The notes under the pieces are model-generated. The model did not search any database, was not told where the DNA came from, and saw only the letters and a program-made list of their open reading frames with translations. Below are positions 36,923 through 46,204 of a stretch of DNA of 64,000 nucleotides, piece by piece (within the stretch, counting starts at the first letter, position 1; each line of letters opens with the position of its first letter). Position numbers and translations under genes: made by a program. Source of the stretch: Phyllobacterium phragmitis (GTDB lineage Bacteria > Pseudomonadota > Alphaproteobacteria > Rhizobiales > Rhizobiaceae); NCBI RefSeq assembly GCF_002980495.1, contig NZ_PVBR01000009.1, positions 124,001-188,000 on the forward strand, in the 5' to 3' direction.

Positions 36923-36951
36923 TTGACATAAATGTTATCGATAACATATGC
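36923..36951 (+). promoter_or_regulatory. idnD promoter with GntR/IdnR-like operator
   Basis: A consensus -35 (TTGACA, 36923-36928) is followed at 36932-36947 by the perfect 16-bp palindrome ATGTTATCGATAACAT, with a weak -10 (ATATGC) 17 bases after the -35. The palindrome closely matches the operator of E. coli LacI-type GntR/IdnR (ATGTTA...TAACAT). Lying between the promoter elements of divergent genes, it should repress or control both. No cognate regulator gene is in the window. Confidence 0.75.
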
Positions 36952-36972
36952 AAGGGCCCTGAGGAGAAGTCG

Positions 36973-38004
36973 ATGGACGCCGTCATTATACATGCCGCCA
37001 AGGATCTGAGAATAGAAGACCGTGAAACCGGCGATATGAAGCCCGGGCAGGTCGAGATCGCCATCCAGGCGGGGGGCATATGCGGGTCGGACCTGCATTA
37101 TTATCATCATGGCGGCTTCGGGACAATTCGGCTGCGCGAACCGATGATCCTCGGTCATGAGGTGGCGGGAACCGTCGTGGCGCTGGGCCAGGGCGTCAGC
37201 GGACTTGCGATCGGCGACCGCGTCGCCGTTTCGCCGTCACGGCCCTGCAATGCGTGCGAATATTGCCTCAAGGGCCAGCAGAACCACTGCTTGAACATGC
37301 GCTTTTACGGCAGCGCCATGCCGATGCCGCATATCCAGGGCGCGTTCCGGCAAAGGCTGATCGCCGAGAGCTGGCAGTGCCACAAGGTGGCCGACGGCAT
37401 CTCGATTAACGAGGCAGCGTTTGCAGAACCCCTCGCCGTCACCCTCCACGCCGTCAACAGAGCGGGCTCGCTCCTCGGCAAGCGCGTGCTGGTGACAGGC
37501 TGTGGCCCTATCGGCGCGCTCACCATCATCGCGGCCCGTGCTCACGGCGCCCGCGAGATCGTCGCAACCGATGTGATGGACGCCGTTCTAGAGAAGGCGC
37601 GCGAGATCGGCGCCGACCGCACCATCAATGTCGCCGAGCACGGCGAAGAACTGGCGGCCTACACGGCGAACAAAGGCTATTTCGACGTGATGTTCGAAGC
37701 GTCGGGGAACGAGCGGGCCGTGCGCGCCGGCATGGAGGTGCTGCGGCCGCGCGGCATTCTCGTGCAACTGGGTTTGGGCGGCGACATTTCCATTCCCCAA
37801 AATCTCGTTGTCTCCAGGGAAATCGACATGCGCGGCTCCTTCCGCTTTCACGAGGAGTTCGGGCTTGCCGTCGATCTTATCAACCGCCGGACTGTCGACA
37901 TGAAACCGCTCCTGAGCGAGATCTTCGACTTCAGGGATGCCGTCGCGGCCTTCGAAGCCGCCGGAGACCGCAGCCGGTCGATGAAGGTTCAGTTGTCGTT
38001 TTGA
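36973..38004 (+). CDS. idnD: L-idonate 5-dehydrogenase (zinc-dependent MDR)
   Basis: 343 residues. Catalytic zinc site GGICGSDLHYYHHGG and GHEVAG, structural zinc cysteines CNACEYCLKGQQNHC, Rossmann motif VTGCGPIGALTIIAARAHGA. The YYHHGGFG signature is typical of L-idonate 5-dehydrogenases. Oxidises L-idonate to 5-keto-D-gluconate. ATG 36973 follows GAGGAGA. Divergent from idnO across the palindromic operator. Confidence 0.92.
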   Translation: MDAVIIHAAKDLRIEDRETGDMKPGQVEIAIQAGGICGSDLHYYHHGGFGTIRLREPMILGHEVAGTVVALGQGVSGLAIGDRVAVSPSRPCNACEYCLKGQQNHCLNMRFYGSAMPMPHIQGAFRQRLIAESWQCHKVADGISINEAAFAEPLAVTLHAVNRAGSLLGKRVLVTGCGPIGALTIIAARAHGAREIVATDVMDAVLEKAREIGADRTINVAEHGEELAAYTANKGYFDVMFEASGNERAVRAGMEVLRPRGILVQLGLGGDISIPQNLVVSREIDMRGSFRFHEEFGLAVDLINRRTVDMKPLLSEIFDFRDAVAAFEAAGDRSRSMKVQLSF

Positions 38005-38048
38005 AGCGGAACATCTGTTGGCGACCTGCGAGGATGCGCGGTAGCCGT

Positions 38049-39908
38049 CTATCTCTGATGTGCCCGTATTACCATCAGGAAGGCATCCCCATAGCGTTCC
38101 AATTTTGACTGGCCGACACCGGAGATGCCGAGGAGCGTGTCGCGGCTCGTCGGGCGGTCGGTGGCGAAAGCAACCAGTGTCGTGTCCGGAAAGACGACAT
38201 AGGGCGGGACCGAAAGCTCCTTGGCGATCGCCATGCGAGCGGCGCGCAATGCCTCGAAAAGCTCCATATCAGCCCCTTCCAGCGCGGATTTGCCACTTGC
38301 CGAACGCGATGATGCTGATCTCGAGGCCTTTCCCGTCGTTGGCCGGTCCTTGCGGAAGCGAACCTCGCGTTCGCGCTTGAAGACGGCGCGAGCGTCCGGC
38401 TCCAGCTTCAGCGCGCCGAAAGCCGCATGATCGACGCTGACGAAGCCGGCGGCGAGAAGCTGGCGGTAGACCGACTGCCAGGTTTTGGACGGAATATCCT
38501 TGCCGACACCGAAAACCGGCATGTCAATATGGCCGAAGCGTGTGGTCTTTTCGTTTTCATTGCCGAGCAGCACGTCGATGAGATGGCCGGTGCCGAAGCG
38601 CTCGCCGGTCCGATAGATCGCTGCCAATGCCTTGATGGCGGCGTCCGTTCCGTCCCAGGTCTCGACCGGCTTGAGGCAGGTGTCGCAGTTGCCGCAATTG
38701 CCCGCATGCGCTTCGCCGAAATGGGCAAGGACCGCCTGCCGGCGGCAACCGGGGGTTTCGCAGATGGCGAGCAGCGCATTGAGCTTGGCGCGTTCGACAC
38801 GTTTGATATCGTCGCCCGAATTGCCTTCGTCGATCATTCGGCCGCGCTGGATGACATCGGCCATGCCATAGGCCATCCAGACGTCGGACGGCAATCCGTC
38901 GCGGCCGGCACGGCCGGTTTCCTGATAATAGGCCTCGACGGAGCCAGGCAGGTCGAGATGCGCGACATAGCGCACGTTCGGTTTGTCGATGCCCATGCCG
39001 AAGGCGACGGTGGCGACGAGGCAAAGATCCTCCTCCTTCAGGAAAGCATCCTGGTTGGCGTCGCGAACCGCGCGGTCCATGCCGGCATGATAGGCGAGAG
39101 AGCGTATTCCTTGGCCGTTCAGCCATTTGGCCGTGTCCTCGACCTTGGCGCGCGACAGGCAATAGACGATGCCGCTTGAGCCCTTGTGGCGCGACAAAAA
39201 GCGCAGGAGCTGCTGGCGCGGCTGATCGCGCTCGACGATTTCATAGGCGATGTTCGGCCTGTCGAACGACGTCGTGAAAACCTCCGCCGAATGCAAACCA
39301 AGCTTGTCGATGATGTCTTCGCGGGTATGCGGATCGGCCGTCGCCGTCAGCGCCATACGCGGCACGCCGGGATACGCCTCGGCGAGATGGCCGAGTTCGC
39401 GATATTCCGGGCGGAAATCATGTCCCCATTGGGAAACGCAATGCGCCTCGTCTATGGCGAACAATGCAATCCTGGCATTGCGGATCATGTCCTTGAAGGC
39501 AGGTGTTACAATGCGCTCGGGCGTCACATAGAGAAGATCGAGCTCACCGTTGGCGATCGCCCGGCGGACATCCAAAAGCTCTTCGCGCGTCAGCGAGGAA
39601 TTCAGCGCAGCGGCGCACACACCCAGCTGTTTCAGCGCTTCCACCTGATCGCGCATCAGCGCGATCAACGGGGAAACGACGATTCCGACGCCATCGCGAC
39701 AGAGCGCCGGAATTTGATAACACAGCGATTTTCCGGCACCGGTCGGAAACAGAACAACGGCATCTTCACCCGACACGACCCGTTCGACGACATCAGCCTG
39801 TTTGCCGCGGAAGGCGGGATAACCGTAGACGTGCTTCAGGATGGCAAGTGGATTTTTCGCGACCTCGTTGTCAAACAGCGGATCGAAGCGGGTTTGCATC
39901 TGCACCAT
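38049..39908 (-). CDS. recQ: ATP-dependent DNA helicase RecQ
   Basis: 619 residues. Helicase motifs [15 protein letters not shown] (I), [20 protein letters not shown] (II and aromatic loop), GRAGRDG (VI); RQC zinc cysteines in [20 protein letters not shown] followed by NCGNCDTC; C-terminal HRDC domain ending [12 protein letters not shown]. Full length for alphaproteobacterial RecQ. Repairs and restarts forks; a housekeeping gene among catabolic ones. Convergent with idnD. Confidence 0.97.
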   Translation of the reverse strand: MVQMQTRFDPLFDNEVAKNPLAILKHVYGYPAFRGKQADVVERVVSGEDAVVLFPTGAGKSLCYQIPALCRDGVGIVVSPLIALMRDQVEALKQLGVCAAALNSSLTREELLDVRRAIANGELDLLYVTPERIVTPAFKDMIRNARIALFAIDEAHCVSQWGHDFRPEYRELGHLAEAYPGVPRMALTATADPHTREDIIDKLGLHSAEVFTTSFDRPNIAYEIVERDQPRQQLLRFLSRHKGSSGIVYCLSRAKVEDTAKWLNGQGIRSLAYHAGMDRAVRDANQDAFLKEEDLCLVATVAFGMGIDKPNVRYVAHLDLPGSVEAYYQETGRAGRDGLPSDVWMAYGMADVIQRGRMIDEGNSGDDIKRVERAKLNALLAICETPGCRRQAVLAHFGEAHAGNCGNCDTCLKPVETWDGTDAAIKALAAIYRTGERFGTGHLIDVLLGNENEKTTRFGHIDMPVFGVGKDIPSKTWQSVYRQLLAAGFVSVDHAAFGALKLEPDARAVFKREREVRFRKDRPTTGKASRSASSRSASGKSALEGADMELFEALRAARMAIAKELSVPPYVVFPDTTLVAFATDRPTSRDTLLGISGVGQSKLERYGDAFLMVIRAHQR

Positions 39909-40044
39909 GGAATCGCTCTCTTGTGAAGACCGTTATTATGGCACAGGTCATGCGAGTAAGAGAATAGGGAGACCTCCCTAATGGGGCAAGCTAGGGCCAT
40001 GCCGCGAATGACGACGGGTATGTCGGCGGCAGCGCCGATCGCGG

Positions 40045-40827
40045 TCACCGCGATGCATGACCTCGGCGGATTTCTGTCCGCTCCAGCATATAGATCTCGG
40101 CCGCAATCATATGGTGGCGCATGATTGTGGAGGCCCGCTCGGCATCGCCGGCTTTGATTGCCCGCAACAACGCCACCTGATAGTGCAGCCCCGTTTCGCG
40201 CAGCACGGGATTGTGCTGTTGGTATACGTCCCTGCAAGCCGCCATATCCTTCAGCAAGCTGACCAGGAAACGGCAGAGAAAGCCCAGCAATCGGTTTTCA
40301 CAAAGCCGCGCCAATGCATCATGGAAGTCGAGTTCGGCCATTCTCTGCCGATATTCTTCCTCGACCGTCGCCGGCTCGTCCTCATACAAGCGTATTTTCG
40401 CCTGCAGCAATGCGAATGCAGGCGGCGTCAGCTTTCCTGCCAGACTCGCGGCCAATAGCGGCTCCAGTTCCTTGCGGATCGCGTAGATCTCGGCAATCGA
40501 CGGTGGCTGGTGGAGGAACAGATTGTCGAGGAGCCGGATCGCCTGTTCGGCCTCGACGGAAGCGACGAATACACCGCCGCCCGGTCCGGTCTTGCTCAGT
40601 GTCAACCCTTGCGATTCCAGAACCTTCAGGGCTTCGCGGAGCGTACCGCGAGAGACATGCCAGGCTTCCGGCTCGATCCACTCGTGAGGCAGGCGGTCAC
40701 CTGGTGAGAGACCATGTTCGACGATTCGATCACGAATCTGGTCTGCTACGGCGTCCGGCCGCTTGCGGCGGCGGATCACCACGGGCACGTCTGCAATGGT
40801 TTCTTCTCGCCCCGGCATCTCACTCAT
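40045..40827 (-). CDS. GntR-family regulator, FCD (FadR) subfamily
   Basis: 260 residues. N-terminal winged helix (VADQIRDRIVEHGLSPGDRL, then WHVSRGTLREALKVLESQGL) and a C-terminal FCD effector domain with metal-ligand Asp/His positions (ELDFHDALARL, IMRHHMIAAE). ATG 40827 overlaps the end of the DppF-type gene by 8 bases, so it is the last gene of the importer operon and probably regulates it in response to the imported acid or its product. Confidence 0.9.
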   Translation of the reverse strand: MSEMPGREETIADVPVVIRRRKRPDAVADQIRDRIVEHGLSPGDRLPHEWIEPEAWHVSRGTLREALKVLESQGLTLSKTGPGGGVFVASVEAEQAIRLLDNLFLHQPPSIAEIYAIRKELEPLLAASLAGKLTPPAFALLQAKIRLYEDEPATVEEEYRQRMAELDFHDALARLCENRLLGFLCRFLVSLLKDMAACRDVYQQHNPVLRETGLHYQVALLRAIKAGDAERASTIMRHHMIAAEIYMLERTEIRRGHASR

Positions 40828-41674
40828 GTGCGGCTATCCGCCCTCCAGTTGACCGAGGCGTCCAGGCGGTTTTCAGCCGCGGCGCACTCGATAACAGCTT
40901 TCTCGTATATTCGTGCCGGGGTGATCTGAAAAGCTGCTCCGCGGGGGCAATTTCAACGATCTCACCGGAATACATGACCGCAACCCTGTCGGAGATGCTT
41001 TCCACCACGGCGAGGTCGTGACTGATGAACAGATATGACATATCGAATTCCTTTCGCAGATCCTCCAGCAGCAGCAGGATCTGCGCTTGAACGGAGACAT
41101 CGAGGGCCGAAACCGGCTCGTCGAGTACGATGATACGCGGCTCCGCGGCCAATGCCCGGGCAATGGCGATGCGCTGGGCCTGGCCGCCGGAGAATTCATG
41201 TGGGTAGCGCTCCAGCGCGTTGGCCGGCATCTGCACGGCATCCATGAGTTCCTTCATGCGGGCCCGGCGCCGAACCCGGTCATATCCCTTCAAAAGCCGC
41301 AGCGGCGGGTCGAGGATCGCGTCGACGGTCTTGCGCGGATTGAGCGAGGATACCGGATCCTGAAAGACATACTGGATAACCCGCCCGAAAGCGCGGGGCC
41401 CCTCGGCTCTCAGAGCGGCGGCATCCTTTCCGGTAATGCGCATGTCGCCTGATGTAGGCGTTTCGAGACCCACCATCATGCGCGCGAGCGTGGACTTGCC
41501 CGAACCGCTTTCGCCAACGACGGCAAGCGTCTCTCCATACCGCAATGCCAGCGTGATGTCTCTGACCGCCCTGATCTCATAACCGCGCCCGCTGAACAAC
41601 GACCATTCGCCGGCGAAGGTCTTGCTGAGATCGGTCACGCTGATTGCATCCACGGATTTTCTGTCTTCCGTCAT
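40820..41674 (-). CDS. Dipeptide-type ABC transporter ATPase (DppF type)
   Basis: 284 residues. Walker A GESGSGKS, signature FSGGQAQRIAIARA, Walker B IIVLDEPVSALD, and the C-terminal peptide-transporter extension (SPRHEYTRKLLSSAP). It supplies the second ATPase of the importer; the first is fused to the permease next door. ATG 41674 overlaps the stop of the fusion gene. Confidence 0.93.
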   Translation of the reverse strand: MTEDRKSVDAISVTDLSKTFAGEWSLFSGRGYEIRAVRDITLALRYGETLAVVGESGSGKSTLARMMVGLETPTSGDMRITGKDAAALRAEGPRAFGRVIQYVFQDPVSSLNPRKTVDAILDPPLRLLKGYDRVRRRARMKELMDAVQMPANALERYPHEFSGGQAQRIAIARALAAEPRIIVLDEPVSALDVSVQAQILLLLEDLRKEFDMSYLFISHDLAVVESISDRVAVMYSGEIVEIAPAEQLFRSPRHEYTRKLLSSAPRLKTAWTPRSTGGRIAAHE

Positions 41675-43482
41675 GCGCTGCGCCCTCCCGCTATGTCGGC
41701 AGGCGGCATCGCGCGGATCGCGTCGAGGAAACCCCTGCCCTGCCCCGGCACAGGAACACAGGCGATCAGCCGCTTCGTATAGGGATGTTCCGGATTGCCC
41801 AGGACGGCAGCAGTCTCTCCCGTCTCCACGATTTCTCCGTGCCGCATGACTGCCACCCGGTCACAGATCTCGGCCACGACGCCGAAGTCGTGTGTGATGA
41901 ACAAAAGCGCCAATCCCCGTTCGCGCCGCAAGACCTGCAGCAGCCGCAATATTTCCGCCTGCACGGTGACGTCGAGCGCCGTGGTTGGCTCGTCGGCGAT
42001 AATGATATCGGGATCGTTGGCGAGCGCCATCGCGATACCCACGCGCTGGCGCTGCCCGCCCGAAAGCTCGTGCGGATAGGCGCGTGCGCGCTGCTCGGGA
42101 TCAGGGATCTGCACGGTCCCCAGGAGTTCGACCGCCTTGCGATGGGCCGCGGCGCGACCGACCGGCTGATGCGCCCGGACGGCCTCGGCCACCTGTTCGC
42201 CGATCGTGAAGAGCGGATGCAGCGTCGTCAGCGGATCCTGGAAGATATACGCCACTTTGCCGCCCCGGAAGGAGGCGATCTGCGTCTCGTCGAGCGACAG
42301 CACGTCGCGCCCCTCTATCGTTACGGCTCCGCCGGTGATGACGCCGGGGGGCGAGGCCACGAGGCCGAGGATGGAAAGCGCGGTAACGCTCTTGCCGGAT
42401 CCGCTTTCGCCGATCAGGCCGAGGCATTCGCCCTTCCGCAAAGTGAAGCTGATATCCTTCACCGCCCGCTGCCTTCCGCTCCTTGCCTCGAAGCTGGTCT
42501 CCAGTTCCACGACTGCGAGGGCCGAAGCCTTTGCGGTCTCGTCGGGCACCGGCACATTTTCGCGTTCGATGCGGGTCACCGGCATGGGACGGCCAAGCGA
42601 ACCGGCTCTCAGGCGCGGGTCGAGTACGTCCCGCACCCCATCGCCAAGCAGATTGACGCTCATGACGATGAGGAAGACCATCACGCCGGGAATCACTGAA
42701 ACCATCGGAGCGGTGAATAGAAGTGCCCTGCCCTGGCCCAGCATGGAGCCGAGATCCGCTTGCGGCGGCTGTGCGCCAAGGCCCAGGAAACTGAGCCCCG
42801 CTGTTTCCAGGATCATCCACCCGATGGTGGTCGACATGGTGATGACGACGATCGGCAGCACATTGGGCAGGATTTCCGTCGCCACGATTGCAATATGGCT
42901 CTTGCCGGAAAGGCGCGCGGCATCGACGAATTCCCTGTGCGAGAGGCCGAGCGTAATTCCGCGCACATTGCGGGCGAAAAACGGGATATTGACGATGGCG
43001 ATGGCGTAGAGCGCATTGAGCAGACCCGGGCCCAGCACTGCCACGATGGCAAGCGCCAGCAGGATATAAGGAAATGCCATCAGCATATCGATGCCGCGCA
43101 TGATGAGATTGTCGGCGCGCCCGCCCGCATAGCCGGCGACAAGGCCGATAACAGAGCCCAGGAACGCCGCCACGAAAGCAGCGGCAATGCCGACAAACAG
43201 CGAAACGCGGGTTCCCCAGACGAGGCGCGCCAGCACGTCCCGCCCCAGATGATCGGTGCCGAGCATATGGCCTTCGGAAAGCACGGGCAGCAGGCGGTCG
43301 GCCGGGCTGGTTATATCGGGATCGTGGAGCGGCAGGACCGGAGCCAGCAGCGCCATGACGACGATCAGGGTGATCGCGTAGAAACCGGCAGCCGCCAACC
43401 TGTTGTTCATGAGGAGCCGCCAGGCCATACGCAGGCGGCCATCGCGCTCGGGCGCCACCACTTCCACGGCTTGCGTGCTCAT
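41671..43482 (-). CDS. Fused ABC permease-ATPase (DppC-DppD type)
   Basis: 603 residues combining two subunits. Residues 1-300 are a DppC-type permease: helix near 28-50, HMLGTDHLGRDVLARLVWGT, contact loop AARLSGKSHIAIVATEILPN. After a linker (RPMPVTRIERENVPVPDET) residues 325-600 are a DppD-type ATPase: [33 protein letters not shown], and NPEHPYTKRLIACVP. Such permease-ATPase fusions occur sporadically in rhizobial dipeptide importers. The frame is continuous with no sign of a missed stop. Confidence 0.93.
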   Translation of the reverse strand: MSTQAVEVVAPERDGRLRMAWRLLMNNRLAAAGFYAITLIVVMALLAPVLPLHDPDITSPADRLLPVLSEGHMLGTDHLGRDVLARLVWGTRVSLFVGIAAAFVAAFLGSVIGLVAGYAGGRADNLIMRGIDMLMAFPYILLALAIVAVLGPGLLNALYAIAIVNIPFFARNVRGITLGLSHREFVDAARLSGKSHIAIVATEILPNVLPIVVITMSTTIGWMILETAGLSFLGLGAQPPQADLGSMLGQGRALLFTAPMVSVIPGVMVFLIVMSVNLLGDGVRDVLDPRLRAGSLGRPMPVTRIERENVPVPDETAKASALAVVELETSFEARSGRQRAVKDISFTLRKGECLGLIGESGSGKSVTALSILGLVASPPGVITGGAVTIEGRDVLSLDETQIASFRGGKVAYIFQDPLTTLHPLFTIGEQVAEAVRAHQPVGRAAAHRKAVELLGTVQIPDPEQRARAYPHELSGGQRQRVGIAMALANDPDIIIADEPTTALDVTVQAEILRLLQVLRRERGLALLFITHDFGVVAEICDRVAVMRHGEIVETGETAAVLGNPEHPYTKRLIACVPVPGQGRGFLDAIRAMPPADIAGGRSA

Positions 43483-44426
43483 GTCTTCAGCCTCGGGTCA
43501 AGGATCGCCTGCACGATATCGGCAATGAGATTGACGAACACATAGGCGGCGGCGACAAACAGCACCCCTCCCTGCACGAGAAGAATATCCCGCGTGGAAA
43601 TAGCCTTGACGAGCATGGCGCCGATACCCGGCCATTGGAACACCGTCTCGATATAGACGGCGCCACCAAGCACAAAGCCCGCCTGGAGCCCGATCACCGG
43701 AACCACGCTGACCATCGCCGCCTTGAGCGCATGGCGATAGATGACCTTTCGCTCGCTAAGTCCTTTCGCCCGCGCCGTGCGGATATAGTCCTGCCTTAGA
43801 ACTTCGAGCATGGCCGTGCGCGTCAGCCGCGCGACCACGCCGGTGGCGATGACGGCGAGCGTCACGGCGGGCAGGATGAGATGGTAGAGAAGATCGGCAA
43901 GATCGCCGCCCCCATAGATCGCATACATGCCGGAGGCCGGCAGTAACCGCAACTGCACCGCAAACAGCAGAATCAGCAGCAATCCGAGGAAGAAGGATGG
44001 TATGGATATGCCGATCAGGACGAACAAGGTGACGATCCGGTCAACCCAACCGAACTGGCGCACGGCCGAGACGATGCCCGCCAGCAGTCCGAAGACCGTA
44101 CACAGTATCAGCGCCGTGCCAGCAAGGATCAGCGTTGCGGAGAAGCGCTCCAGCACCTCGTCCAGGACCGGCCGGTTCAGCCCATATGACCTGCCGAGAT
44201 CCCCGTGAAGCAGGTTTCCGAGCCAGATGACATATTGCTGCGGTAGCGACTTGTCGAGACCGAGACTGCGGTTCAGCCGCTCGACGTTTTCCGGCGTCGC
44301 GTAGGAACCAAGGATGGCCGTCGCCGGATCGCCGGGAATCATCGCCATGATCAAAAAGATGATGACCGACAACCCGAGCAACACCGGAATGGCAGCGAAC
44401 AGGCGCTTGATGATGTAGGCGGCCAC
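43479..44426 (-). CDS. Dipeptide-type ABC transporter permease (DppB type)
   Basis: 315 residues. N-terminal helix (IPVLLGLSVIIFLIMAMIPG), LGLDKSLPQQYVIWLGNLLH and GDLGRSYG of the DppB family, then BPD_transp_1 with TRTAMLEVLRQDYIRTARAK. ATG 44426 is 65 bases after the binding-protein gene, across a hairpin. Overlaps the fusion gene downstream. Confidence 0.94.
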   Translation of the reverse strand: MAAYIIKRLFAAIPVLLGLSVIIFLIMAMIPGDPATAILGSYATPENVERLNRSLGLDKSLPQQYVIWLGNLLHGDLGRSYGLNRPVLDEVLERFSATLILAGTALILCTVFGLLAGIVSAVRQFGWVDRIVTLFVLIGISIPSFFLGLLLILLFAVQLRLLPASGMYAIYGGGDLADLLYHLILPAVTLAVIATGVVARLTRTAMLEVLRQDYIRTARAKGLSERKVIYRHALKAAMVSVVPVIGLQAGFVLGGAVYIETVFQWPGIGAMLVKAISTRDILLVQGGVLFVAAAYVFVNLIADIVQAILDPRLKT

Positions 44427-44450
44427 GGCGCTGACCCTCCAAATCCGAAT

Positions 44451-44483
44451 GCCGGCCCCGACGGACTGCCGTCAGGGACCGGC
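44451..44483 (-). terminator. Stem-loop between binding-protein and permease genes
   Basis: GCCGGCCCCGACGG (44451-44464) pairs with CCGTCAGGGACCGGC (44469-44483) with one bulge and a wobble pair; the loop is 4 bases. No T tract follows, so it is better seen as a processing or attenuation hairpin that leaves the binding-protein message in excess over the membrane subunits. Confidence 0.6.
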
Positions 44484-44491
44484 TCACAACG

Positions 44492-46060
44492 TCACTGCTT
44501 GGCCACGTCCTGCAGCATCAGGAAGAACGACGGCTGCAGCTTGAAGCCCTCGACATTGGCCCGGGTGACGGCGTTCTGCTTCCAGTTAGCCACGAATAGC
44601 CAGGGCGCATCGTCATGCACGATCGTCTGCATCTCCTTGTAGAGCTCGGCGCGGCGCTCCTGGCTGTTGGCGGCCCGCGCCTCGCTGAGGAGTTCGTCCA
44701 CCTTTTCGTTGGAATAATAACCCGAGTTGAAACCACCCTTGTCCGGAAATGCTTCCGTGCGCAGGGTAAGGAAAGGCAATGTATCGGGATCATTCGTCAT
44801 CCAGGCCATTTCGGCCATGTCCGCCTTGCCTTCGAGACCGGGGTTCACCTTTCCGAGAAAGGTGTTCCACTCATAGGTCTCGATCTTCGTCGGCATGCCA
44901 ACGGCTTCCAGATCGGCCTGGATGGCGGTGCCCATCGCCACGGGATCGAGCATGCCCGAGCCTCCCTCGGTCACGTAGAAAGTAAGTTCCTTACCGTCAT
45001 ACCCGGCTTCCTTGAGCAGTTGCCTGGCGCGGTCGGGGTCGTAGGCATAGGGATCGAGATCCTCATTATAGGCCCAAGCAAATGCCGGCGGGGTCGGCCC
45101 GGCCGCGACCTCAGCCGTGCCTTGAAGAACATTCTCCACCAGCGCTTTCTTGTTGACGGCATAATTCACCGCCTGGCGGATCTGCTTGTTGGCAAACGGG
45201 CCTTCCCTGGTGTTCAGGATCAGGAACCAGAGATGCGGCCCGATCTGCTCTTGCACGGTGAAGGTGGGGTCATCGCGGAACTGCTTGAGACTGTCGGGGG
45301 GAACCTCCACCATCACGTCGAGGCCTCCCGAGAGCATTTCGGCTATGCGTGTATTGGCGTCGGTGATCGGTCGATAAACGACAGCTTCAAGCGGCGGGGC
45401 GCCGTCCCAGTAATCCTCGTTGCGGGTAACCACCACGCGCGAATTCGCCTGCCATTCCGCGAATTTGAAGGCGCCGGTGCCGCTCGGATGACGGCCGAAA
45501 TCCTTGCCATGCTCCTGCACCGCCGTCGGCGATACGATAAGTCCGGTCGGATAGGCAAGGTTGGAGAGAAATGGCGCATAGGGTTCCGAGAGCTTGAATT
45601 CCACAGTGAGATCGTCAAGCGCGGTAACCTTCTCGACCGAGGAGAAGAAGAAGGCCAGCGGAAACGGTCCGGTGTCGTGATAGGGGTGCTTCTCGTCGAG
45701 CATGCGGTCGAAGTTGAACTTCACCGCCTCGGCATTGAACGGCGAACCGTCATGAAAAACAACGCCGGAGCGGAGCTTGAACGTATAGGTTTTTCCATCT
45801 TCGGAAATATCCCAGCTTTCGGCGAGTGAGGGCTCCACCTCGAGCGTGCCCTCCTTGTAACGCGTGAGCCCGTCATAGACATTCACCAGGATGCGAAAAT
45901 CGTTGACAGCCGTGACGGCCTGCGGGTCGAGCGATTTCGGCTCGGCGATCTGTCCGACGACAAGAGCGTTGGGCGGTGTCTGTGCAAACGCCGGCGAGGT
46001 GAAGGCTAGCAACATTGCCGAGACGATGGCAGCCAAAACATTCCTTATAACGGGCTTCAT
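44492..46060 (-). CDS. ABC transporter substrate-binding protein, family 5
   Basis: 522 residues. Sec signal peptide (MKPVIRNVLAAIVSAMLLAF, cleavage after FAQ region), then GQIAEPKSLDPQAVTAVNDF and VVFHDGSPFNAEAVKFNFDR, the family 5 motifs. First gene of the importer operon and divergent from a carbamoyl-amino-acid-type hydrolase, which suggests that the ligand is an N-substituted amino acid, peptide-like compound or ureide. Confidence 0.93.
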   Translation of the reverse strand: MKPVIRNVLAAIVSAMLLAFTSPAFAQTPPNALVVGQIAEPKSLDPQAVTAVNDFRILVNVYDGLTRYKEGTLEVEPSLAESWDISEDGKTYTFKLRSGVVFHDGSPFNAEAVKFNFDRMLDEKHPYHDTGPFPLAFFFSSVEKVTALDDLTVEFKLSEPYAPFLSNLAYPTGLIVSPTAVQEHGKDFGRHPSGTGAFKFAEWQANSRVVVTRNEDYWDGAPPLEAVVYRPITDANTRIAEMLSGGLDVMVEVPPDSLKQFRDDPTFTVQEQIGPHLWFLILNTREGPFANKQIRQAVNYAVNKKALVENVLQGTAEVAAGPTPPAFAWAYNEDLDPYAYDPDRARQLLKEAGYDGKELTFYVTEGGSGMLDPVAMGTAIQADLEAVGMPTKIETYEWNTFLGKVNPGLEGKADMAEMAWMTNDPDTLPFLTLRTEAFPDKGGFNSGYYSNEKVDELLSEARAANSQERRAELYKEMQTIVHDDAPWLFVANWKQNAVTRANVEGFKLQPSFFLMLQDVAKQ

Positions 46061-46106
46061 AGCGGGTTCCCCTTCCTTACGCTGGCCTTAAATTAATTCT
46101 GATAAT

Positions 46107-46120
46107 TTGCATTCGTGCAA
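46107..46120. promoter_or_regulatory. Candidate operator TTGCA-TTCG-TGCAA
   Basis: Perfect 5-bp inverted repeat with a 4-bp centre in the AT-rich divergent promoter between the binding-protein gene and the hydrolase gene. A plausible site for the FCD-type regulator at 40045, whose family binds short inverted repeats of this size. Confidence 0.45.
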
Positions 46121-46144
46121 GCATTTATCATAATAAATTTGGCG

Positions 46145-46170
46145 CGCGCGCCTCCAGAACGAGGCGCGCG
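46145..46170. promoter_or_regulatory. GC-rich stem-loop upstream of the hydrolase gene
   Basis: CGCGCGCCTC (46145-46154) pairs exactly with GAGGCGCGCG (46161-46170) around a 6-base loop, ending 34 bases before the hydrolase ATG. In the hydrolase leader RNA it would be a very stable hairpin; it could also terminate or insulate leftward readthrough. Confidence 0.55.
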
Positions 46171-46204
46171 GCCCCGATAAATATCTGAAGAAGAACGAAA
46201 AACG

